A stretch of DNA of 5,818 nucleotides, taken from NCBI GenBank assembly GCA_900770015.1, contig CAAGIU010000375.1, positions 1-5,818 on the forward strand, in the 5' to 3' direction. The notes beneath the pieces are model-generated. The model was not told where the DNA came from and did not search any database. It saw only the letters and a list, made by a program, of their open reading frames with translations. Position 1 is the stretch's first letter, and each line of letters opens with the position of its first letter. A program made the position numbers and the translations under genes. This document shows, piece after piece, positions 1 through 4,284 of the stretch. Source of the stretch: an uncultured Oscillospiraceae bacterium (GTDB lineage Bacteria > Bacillota_A > Clostridia > Oscillospirales > Oscillospiraceae).

Positions 1-1157
1 ATCAGGTTGGCGGCGACGGCGCCCAGAACCACGCCGATGACGGCAAACCAGTTGACCTGCTGGGTGGTTTCCGTGGTTTTGTAGGCCTCCCGGTTCAGGA
101 AGTAGCTCAGAACCAGAATGATGCCCACGGGAGGCAGGGTGCAGTTGAGGATATTCAGCCAGCCGCAGAAGTTCCAGTACAGCCAGATAGCGGCAACGGT
201 GCCGATGACGCCGGAGATCAGGACCATGGGCTTTTTCTTCTGGCCGAAGATGTTGGCAAGACCCAGACCGGCGGAGTAAAGGGCATTGTCGTTGGTGGTC
301 CAGATGTTCAGACCCAGCACCAGAACGGCCATATAGAACAGTCCCAGATTGATCATGACTTCGAAGATATCATTGCCGCCCACATAGATGGAGGAGACAG
401 CGCCGAAGAAGAACATCAGGGAGTTGCCCAGGAAGAAGGCCACCACGGTGGTGATGGCGCCCACCCAGCCGTTCTTGGCGAAGCGGGTGAAATTGGGGGT
501 GGCGGTGCCGCCGGAGACGAAGGAACCGATTACGAGACCTGCGCCGCCGATGACAGTCAGCGTGCCGCTGGATTTGGCAAACTGGTCGATAAAGGTTCCG
601 TCACCCCGGGAGACTGCCAGTACCATGGCCACGGTGCCCAGAATGGCCACCAGAGGCACGGCGATGTAGCTGATGATGGTCAGGGACTTGATGCCAAAGT
701 AGGCGGAGGCAGTCATGCAGATACCGGCTAAGATGACCAGCGCCCATTCCGCAGCCACGCTGCCGCCCAGCAGCTCGTCGGCCACAGGGATGGCGAACAT
801 GGCAATGCCTACGCCGAACCAACCGATCTGGGTAAAGGAGATCATGGCGGAGGGCAGGTAGGAGCCCTTGGAACCGAAGGCCTTCCGTGCCAGCAGGTCC
901 AGGCTCAGGCCGGAGTCAGCGCCCACGTAGCCCAGCAGACCGGTGTAAAGACCCAGGATGACGCCGCCCAGGATCAAGGCGCCCATGAAACCGGCAAAAT
1001 CCAGGCCGTCGGCCAGCTCCTGACCGGCCCACATGCTGGCGGAGAAGAAGGTAAAGCCCAGCATGATCATAAACATGGTCAGCAGGCTTCTGCGTTCACC
1101 CTTGGGAACCGCGGATTCCGAGTAGTCGATGTCGATGGTGGTTTGTTTCTCTTTCAT
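1..1157 (-). CDS. codB: Cytosine permease CodB (NCS1 family), C-terminus cut by window edge
   Basis: This is an integral membrane symporter that imports cytosine for pyrimidine salvage. I translated it by hand from the ATG at 1157; 385 codons are visible and the frame is open at the left edge, so about 30-40 residues are missing compared with the roughly 420-residue E. coli CodB. Stretches matching CodB as I remember it include LGFTFFSASMW (33-43), IGWFGVGIAMFAIPV (111-125), FFLGNSLMFFFGA (241-253) and VLGLNIWTTNDNALYSAGLG (280-299). The rest is a string of hydrophobic segments, as expected for the 12-helix NCS1 fold. The N-terminal 25 or so residues are polar and presumably cytoplasmic. The gene starts 20 bases after the stop of the upstream phosphoribosyltransferase gene, so the two are probably cotranscribed. 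Its ribosome binding site is weak (GAAAGAAG around 1166-1173). No cytosine deaminase gene is visible; one could lie beyond the left edge. A related base such as uracil or a purine cannot be fully excluded as substrate. Confidence 0.93.
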   Translation of the reverse strand, partial: MKEKQTTIDIDYSESAVPKGERRSLLTMFMIMLGFTFFSASMWAGQELADGLDFAGFMGALILGGVILGLYTGLLGYVGADSGLSLDLLARKAFGSKGSYLPSAMISFTQIGWFGVGIAMFAIPVADELLGGSVAAEWALVILAGICMTASAYFGIKSLTIISYIAVPLVAILGTVAMVLAVSRGDGTFIDQFAKSSGTLTVIGGAGLVIGSFVSGGTATPNFTRFAKNGWVGAITTVVAFFLGNSLMFFFGAVSSIYVGGNDIFEVMINLGLFYMAVLVLGLNIWTTNDNALYSAGLGLANIFGQKKKPMVLISGVIGTVAAIWLYWNFCGWLNILNCTLPPVGIILVLSYFLNREAYKTTETTQQVNWFAVIGVVLGAVAANL

Positions 1158-1177
1158 TCTAACACGCTTCTTTCTGT

Positions 1178-2275
1178 TCATATGATATATTTTCTCAGGG
1201 CTGTGGTGAATTCCTCGATGCGCTGAAGGGCGATCTGCCGCAGGGAAACTTCCTTCAGACTTTCGACGAATCCGCGCTCCTGCTGATAGAGCCACCGGGT
1301 CTCCCGCTCGTCCAGCTTGTCGTAGTGGCAGTCCTGCACCCAATCTTCAAAGGAGATGGGCAGGGGATGACCCAGTTTTTCTTCCAGCAGCGCCTGTTTG
1401 TCAATGGAGTCGGCTCTGGCCAGGATGCCGTTCCAGAATTCCAGAACCTCTTCGATGTGCTCGTGAATCTCATACCGCCGTGCGCCGCCATCGTAGATGG
1501 TGCACTTTTCAAAAAGCGGGTCCCGCATGGACAGGGTCTGGCGGCGGAAGGCGGGGGCGATGATGCCGCCCTTCCAGTAGAAGTCGATGAGGGCGCGGTT
1601 GATGCCGGAGACGCCGGTGTCGCCGGGCTCATAGCAGCTGAAAATACCCTCGTAGTACACGGTGATGAAGCCCTCAAAATCCGGCCAGTATTCCCGAATC
1701 TCCCGGGTAAGCTGTTCCAGAAGCTCAATACCCCGGGTTCCGCCGATGGTGAACAGGACAATGTTGCGCAGCTTGGCGCCCTGCTCCCGGTAGTAGTCGG
1801 TGACGTAGCGCAGGCAGTTCACCAGCGTCTCGCCGGAGGCGATGATGTCGCCGATCATCAGCGTGCTGTTGGGCACCATGGTGAGCTTGTTGTACTTGAT
1901 CTCCAGGCCGGTCATTCTGCCGTCCAGGAATACGCGCTCGCTGGACATGAAGCTGATGTCGTGAACCCGGATATGCTCTCGGTAGCAGCTCTCCTCCAGC
2001 GGGTAGTTCAGTGCGCCCCGGAGAATGGAGAGGATATTAGCGGTGGTGATCTTCCGCTGCTCCTTGAGATAGTAGAGCATCTGGGAGGTGGCGGTGACCA
2101 GACAGGTGTAGACTTCGTAGCCGACGACCTCGGGATGATTCATCAGCTTCCGGGTTTCCGCCTCGGACACGATGAAGTATTCGTTCAGGAAGTTGCCTCC
2201 CACCAGGCGGTAGCAATCCACACCCTGATCGCAGAATTCGGGGACAATGCTGACTTGGTTCCAATTCGGAATCAT
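1178..2275 (-). CDS. Phosphoribosyltransferase-fold protein of unknown specificity
   Basis: This 365-residue soluble protein probably binds PRPP. Residues 138-150 (TLMIGDIIASGET) fit the type I phosphoribosyltransferase PRPP loop, although the first acidic residue of the usual Asp-Asp/Glu-Asp pair is Gly142, leaving only Asp143. Upstream, ILSILRGALNYPL (81-93) resembles the pyrophosphate-loop strand of uracil-type enzymes (ILRAGL). Residues 1-80 and the region after about 240 are extensions with no motif I recognise; the C-terminal part is charged and helix-rich. At 365 residues it is much longer than ordinary uracil or adenine phosphoribosyltransferases (about 170-210). The ATG at 2275 is preceded by AGGAGG at 2284-2289 with an 8-nt gap, so the start is secure. 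It is the first structural gene behind the leader attenuator and lies 20 bases upstream of codB, suggesting that it handles the imported base or a derivative. The fold is likely; the reaction is inference, and a regulatory or non-catalytic role is possible. Confidence 0.8.
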   Translation of the reverse strand: MIPNWNQVSIVPEFCDQGVDCYRLVGGNFLNEYFIVSEAETRKLMNHPEVVGYEVYTCLVTATSQMLYYLKEQRKITTANILSILRGALNYPLEESCYREHIRVHDISFMSSERVFLDGRMTGLEIKYNKLTMVPNSTLMIGDIIASGETLVNCLRYVTDYYREQGAKLRNIVLFTIGGTRGIELLEQLTREIREYWPDFEGFITVYYEGIFSCYEPGDTGVSGINRALIDFYWKGGIIAPAFRRQTLSMRDPLFEKCTIYDGGARRYEIHEHIEEVLEFWNGILARADSIDKQALLEEKLGHPLPISFEDWVQDCHYDKLDERETRWLYQQERGFVESLKEVSLRQIALQRIEEFTTALRKYII

Positions 2276-2283
2276 GTTCGTTT

Positions 2284-2289
2284 CCTCCT
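2284..2289 (-). promoter_or_regulatory. Ribosome binding site of the phosphoribosyltransferase gene, abutting a terminator U-run
   Basis: AGGAGG on the minus strand lies 8 nt upstream of the ATG at 2275. It directly follows the seven-T run of the leader terminator (2290-2296). Transcripts that terminate there therefore end just before the ribosome binding site, while those that read through expose a strong one. Confidence 0.9.
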
Positions 2290-2331
2290 AAAAAAAGAAC
2301 CCGCTGTCCGATTTTTGGGGGCAGTGGGTCC
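2290..2331 (-). terminator. Intrinsic terminator in the leader (attenuator)
   Basis: On the minus strand GGACCCACTG (2331-2322) pairs with CAGCGGGTTC (2306-2297). This gives a 10-bp stem with one A-C mismatch and one G-U pair, closed by a 15-nt loop and followed by seven Ts (2296-2290). It sits between a promoter and the first structural gene of the same operon, so it most likely regulates read-through rather than ending an upstream gene. The 5' arm begins 5 nt after the leader peptide stop codon. A ribosome halted on that stop would cover part of the arm and block the hairpin. Confidence 0.85.
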
Positions 2332-2336
2332 GTAAG

Positions 2337-2396
2337 TTATGTAAGGGGTCTATGGAGGGTATCAAGCATTGGATGAGAAAGCATTCGCCGTATCAT
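2337..2396 (-). CDS. Putative 19-residue leader peptide upstream of the phosphoribosyltransferase-codB operon
   Basis: A short frame starts at ATG 2394-2396 and ends with TAA at 2337-2339, encoding MIRRMLSHPMLDTLHRPLT. It is preceded by AAAGGAGGG (2404-2412) with an 8-nt gap, as good a ribosome binding site as any in the window, and it lies wholly within the transcribed leader. There is no run of one amino acid as in classical amino-acid biosynthetic leaders. Codon choice differs from the neighbouring genes: ATA, CGG, CGA, AGA, CTT and ACA are common here but largely avoided in codB, hinting at slow translation or at no selection for speed. A longer same-frame reading starts further upstream but would begin before the promoter, so it is discounted. 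The peptide has no recognisable function, and its likely role is to position a ribosome next to the terminator. Expression is inferred, not shown. Confidence 0.65.
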   Translation of the reverse strand: MIRRMLSHPMLDTLHRPLT

Positions 2397-2409
2397 ACAG
2401 AAACCCTCC
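2354..2409 (-). promoter_or_regulatory. Leader hairpin that could sequester the leader-peptide ribosome binding site
   Basis: GGAGGGT (minus strand, 2409-2403), the core of the leader ribosome binding site, is perfectly complementary to ACCCTCC (2360-2354) inside the leader coding region, at its Asp-Thr-Leu-His codons. Two further pairs follow across one T-T mismatch. Pairing would hide the ribosome binding site until a ribosome or RNA polymerase complex disrupts it. The same G-rich segment can pair more weakly with AGACCC and GGACCC just downstream, so alternative structures are possible. The structure is predicted by eye only. Confidence 0.5.
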
Positions 2410-2427
2410 TTTTTCGACATTGCTAAC

Positions 2428-2456
2428 ATTATAAAGTTCCGGGCAACTGTTGTCAA
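2428..2456 (-). promoter_or_regulatory. Consensus SigA/sigma-70 promoter of the phosphoribosyltransferase-codB operon
   Basis: On the minus strand TTGACA (2456-2451) and TATAAT (2433-2428) are separated by exactly 17 bases, a perfect consensus. Transcription should start near 2421, giving an untranslated leader of about 145 nt before the phosphoribosyltransferase start. So strong a promoter makes sense if output is controlled downstream by attenuation. Confidence 0.9.
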
Positions 2457-2505
2457 TAGCAAATCCTTGCAAAAACAGGAAAGAAAGAGATTTCCAGTCT
2501 TCCGC

Positions 2506-2534
2506 TTGACGAAAGCGCTGGTACGCAGTACACT
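2506..2534 (+). promoter_or_regulatory. Promoter of the Bfd-like gene
   Basis: TTGACG (2506-2511) and TACACT (2529-2534) are separated by 17 bases. The expected start near 2541 leaves a leader of about 30 nt to the ATG at 2571. It is divergent from the minus-strand promoter; the two -35 boxes are about 50 bp apart, so a shared regulator could bind between them. Confidence 0.75.
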
Positions 2535-2570
2535 GAAAGAAAACACACAAACTGGAAAGGAATATCACCC

Positions 2571-2765
2571 ATGAAAAAAGACAAAATTGCCTGCAATTGC
2601 CGCAATATTACCTATGGCAAAATCGAAGATGCCATCCGTTCAGGTGCAAAATCCTTTGAAGAAGTCCAACAGATTACTGGCTGCGGCAAAAGCTGTGGGA
2701 AATGTCAGGAGTTTCTCCGGTTTCTGGTGCGGGATCTGTTGGCGGAACTGAACCAAGCGGAGTGA
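2571..2765 (+). CDS. Stand-alone Bfd-like [2Fe-2S]-binding protein
   Basis: This 64-residue protein matches the bacterioferritin-associated ferredoxin (BFD-like) [2Fe-2S] domain. Cys8-x-Cys10 and Cys42-x2-Cys45, with 31 residues between the pairs, give the family's usual ligand pattern, and GCGKSCGKC (37-45) is characteristic. An additional Cys38 is present. The domain fills the whole protein. In proteobacteria Bfd carries electrons to bacterioferritin to release iron; in other proteins the domain occurs in redox enzymes such as nitrite reductases. No ferritin or reductase gene is visible here, so the partner is unknown. AAAGGAA (2556-2562) precedes the ATG at a suitable distance. The gene has its own promoter and seems to be transcribed alone, since another promoter follows it. 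Iron-responsive control would be reasonable, but I see no clear Fur box. Confidence 0.85.
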   Translation: MKKDKIACNCRNITYGKIEDAIRSGAKSFEEVQQITGCGKSCGKCQEFLRFLVRDLLAELNQAE

Positions 2766-2771
2766 TGTGCC

Positions 2772-2794
2772 GTTCTGACAAATAGAACATATTT
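2772..2794 (+). terminator. Weak possible terminator after the Bfd-like gene
   Basis: GTTCT (2772-2776) and AGAAC (2784-2788) can form a 5-bp stem with a 7-nt loop, followed by ATATTTT. It lies seven bases after the stop codon, where a terminator would be expected, but the stem is short and AT-rich and the T-tract is interrupted. Confidence 0.3.
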
Positions 2795-2806
2795 TCGAAT
2801 TGGCCC

Positions 2807-2836
2807 TTTACAACCTCCCAAAAATCTGCTATCATA
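2807..2836 (+). promoter_or_regulatory. Promoter of the AlkD-like/GNAT operon
   Basis: TTTACA (2807-2812) and TATCAT (2831-2836) are separated by 18 bases, one base longer than ideal. Transcription would begin near 2843, about 40 nt before the first gene. The promoter suggests that the operon can be expressed independently of the Bfd-like gene. Confidence 0.6.
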
Positions 2837-2872
2837 CGGATATAAAACGGCGTAACCGAAAAATTTGACTCA

Positions 2873-2878
2873 GGAGGA
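2873..2878 (+). promoter_or_regulatory. Ribosome binding site deciding a GTG start
   Basis: AGGAGG is followed after 6 nt by GTG (2885) and after 12 nt by an in-frame ATG (2891). The 6-nt gap is in the usual range and 12 nt is long, so GTG is preferred. The two choices differ by only two residues. Confidence 0.7.
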
Positions 2879-2884
2879 AATCCC

Positions 2885-3523
2885 GTGCAGATGACAAAAG
2901 TGCAGGTTCAGAAGGATTTGGATGCGCTGCCGGAGCATTATAAGACAGGGGATCTGGATCGGCTGATCGGAAGGTATGTCAAAGCAAAGGCAGATGTGTC
3001 CGCGCTGCGTCCGTATATCCTGACGGAGCAGCAGTTTCACAGGCTCTATTTCTATGTGTGTCTGGAGCAGCTCAAGACTGTGGAAGAGCGCATGGCGTTT
3101 ATCCACAACAACCTGCTCTTTTCCGACTGGTGGCATACCGACCAGCTCATCGGCTATGTGGCCGATCTGGATTTTGACACGGCTTTGCAATACGCAGTGG
3201 GGTATATCCATGCAGAGGACCCCTTTATCCGCCGTTGGGGGTATGTACTGTTTATCTCAAAGCTGTGCAAGGGACATGCGGCCCGGCTTCTGCCGCTGAC
3301 CCACGATGACGAGCATTACACCGTTCAGATGGCGCAGGCATGGCTGGTTGCGGAGCTGGCGGTTTTCGAGCCGGAGGCTGTGTATCGCTGGTTTGCGGAG
3401 AATGATCTGAAGTATAACATCAACGGCAAGGCCATCCAGAAAATCTGCGATTCCTTCCGAATCTGCGACGACTGGAAAGAAAAATATAAACAGCTTCGAC
3501 CGGAGCTGAGAAAACGCAAATGA
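2885..3523 (+). CDS. AlkD-like DNA alkylation repair protein
   Basis: This 212-residue protein belongs to the DNA alkylation repair family (AlkD-like HEAT-repeat fold). Characterised AlkD is a DNA glycosylase that removes cationic N3- and N7-alkylpurines while binding the DNA backbone without base flipping. Family-like stretches are FSDWWHTDQL (79-88), FIRRWGYVLF (114-123), YTVQMAQAWLVAEL (145-158) and NGKAIQKICDSFR (180-192). Residues plausibly matching the AlkD active site are Trp82 and Asp86 (W-x3-D), Arg116 or Arg117, and Trp153; the spacing is close to, but a little shorter than, that of Bacillus cereus AlkD. The protein is slightly shorter than AlkD (about 237 residues), mainly at the N-terminus, so activity is likely but not assured. 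It is the first gene of an operon with the downstream acetyltransferase, 21 bases away. No signal peptide or membrane segment is seen. Confidence 0.85.
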   Translation: MQMTKVQVQKDLDALPEHYKTGDLDRLIGRYVKAKADVSALRPYILTEQQFHRLYFYVCLEQLKTVEERMAFIHNNLLFSDWWHTDQLIGYVADLDFDTALQYAVGYIHAEDPFIRRWGYVLFISKLCKGHAARLLPLTHDDEHYTVQMAQAWLVAELAVFEPEAVYRWFAENDLKYNINGKAIQKICDSFRICDDWKEKYKQLRPELRKRK

Positions 3524-3544
3524 CAATCGGGACAGGAGGGAACC

Positions 3545-4069
3545 ATGCTTCGAGAAATTTCAATGGAGGAACTGACGGGGGAGCTGTTTTCGGATTTCCG
3601 GCGCCATCAGGAGGTCACCCAATGCTGGAGAAAGCGGGAAGGGGAATGGGTCATCATTGACAATCCCTTTACGGAGGAATGGTCGCAGGAGCATTACCGC
3701 TGCCTTGTGGAGGACCTGAGAAACACCCTGGCCACAGGCGGTGTGGTGTACGGCGCATTCCTGGATGGAAAGCTGAAGGGATTTACCTCGGTGGAATCCG
3801 CCTTTTTTGGCGCATCCGGGCAATATCTGGAATTATCCAGCATCCATGTTTCTGAAGACTGCCGTGGACACGGCACCGGGAGAAAGCTGATGGAAGCGGC
3901 CTGCAGTTGGGCAAAAGCAAAGGGCGCAAAAAAGCTGTACATTTCCGCCCATTCCAGCGTGGAAAGTCAGGCCTTCTACAAAGCCATGGGCTGCCGCGAA
4001 GCGGAGGAATACAGCCAGCCTCATGTGGAAAAGGAACCCTGCGACTGCCAGCTGGAAAAGATCCTGTAA
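3545..4069 (+). CDS. GNAT-family N-acetyltransferase
   Basis: This 174-residue protein is an acetyl-CoA-dependent N-acetyltransferase of the GNAT superfamily. The central strand ELSSIHVSEDCRGHGTG (96-112) contains the acetyl-CoA pyrophosphate loop in the form R-x-x-G-x-G (Arg107, Gly110, Gly112). It is followed by a helix and then LYISAHSSVESQAFYKAMGC (131-150), the usual C-terminal GNAT motif with its F-Y-x-x-x-G signature. Residues 1-60 form a less conserved N-terminal section that would carry substrate specificity, so the acceptor (small molecule, antibiotic, peptide or protein) cannot be named. The ATG at 3545 has AGGAGG at 3534-3539, 5 nt away. It is the second gene of the operon with the AlkD-like protein and is followed directly by a strong terminator. 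Pairing with a DNA repair gene does not by itself imply a repair role. Confidence 0.85.
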   Translation: MLREISMEELTGELFSDFRRHQEVTQCWRKREGEWVIIDNPFTEEWSQEHYRCLVEDLRNTLATGGVVYGAFLDGKLKGFTSVESAFFGASGQYLELSSIHVSEDCRGHGTGRKLMEAACSWAKAKGAKKLYISAHSSVESQAFYKAMGCREAEEYSQPHVEKEPCDCQLEKIL

Positions 4070-4080
4070 AAACAAAGAAA

Positions 4081-4126
4081 AAGCACAGAATCGGGAAGAC
4101 CTTTCTTCCAATTCTGTGCTTTTTTT
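4081..4126 (+). terminator. Strong intrinsic terminator, possibly bidirectional
   Basis: AAGCACAGAAT (4081-4091) pairs perfectly with ATTCTGTGCTT (4111-4121). An inner stem GGAAG/CTTCC (4094-4098 with 4105-4109) extends the hairpin. A T-run (4120-4126) follows on the plus strand, and an A-rich tract precedes it, so on the minus strand the hairpin is also followed by a T-rich tract. It ends the AlkD-like/GNAT operon 11 bases after the stop and may also stop minus-strand transcription coming from the right-hand gene. Confidence 0.92.
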
Positions 4127-4220
4127 GCGGCAATAGGTCCTGCAAATGGCGAGAAGAATGGAATGTACGAAAATTACGGGACAAATTGTTTCCCGGGCAG
4201 GATTCAAACAACTCCAGCGT

Positions 4221-4257
4221 GATTATGAATATGTCATTGGAGACGATAATCTTTTTT
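4221..4257 (+). terminator. Weak hairpin with T-run in the convergent intergenic region
   Basis: GATTAT (4221-4226) and ATAATC (4246-4251) form a 6-bp AT-rich stem. A small GTC/GAC stem lies in the 19-nt loop, and six Ts follow (4252-4257). It could be a backup terminator for plus-strand read-through. The rest of the gap between 4127 and 4284 shows no gene or recognisable site. Confidence 0.3.
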
Positions 4258-4284
4258 CCGCTGTAAGATAGCAGTTATTGCAGG

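Noticed and set aside
388..822. Short open frames on both strands inside codB
   Set aside because: The CodB frame runs unbroken through this stretch with strong family similarity; the alternatives give low-complexity Pro/Arg/Ala-rich products.
1325..2335. A 336-codon open frame on the plus strand opposite the phosphoribosyltransferase gene
   Set aside because: It is a shadow of the GC-rich third positions of the minus-strand gene. Its product has no recognisable domain, whereas the minus-strand frame has a strong ribosome binding site, a promoter and a recognisable motif.
2276..2421. PyrR-binding element or known metabolite riboswitch in the leader
   Set aside because: I do not find the conserved PyrR hairpin sequence or the conserved core of a purine, guanidine or other common riboswitch. 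The leader frame plus terminator explains the layout better.
2362..2568. 68- and 69-codon minus-strand frames spanning the divergent promoter region
   Set aside because: Their starts lie upstream of the consensus promoter at 2428-2456 and overlap the opposite promoter. Only the last 19 codons of the frame ending at 2337 lie in the expected transcript and have a ribosome binding site.
4190..4225. GGATTCAAAC-like segment reminiscent of a tRNA T-arm
   Set aside because: No matching T-stem, anticodon arm or acceptor stem can be built around it.
3907..4266. A 119-codon plus-strand frame running through the terminator after the acetyltransferase gene
   Set aside because: It starts inside the GNAT coding region in another frame, crosses a strong intrinsic terminator and gives a basic low-complexity product.
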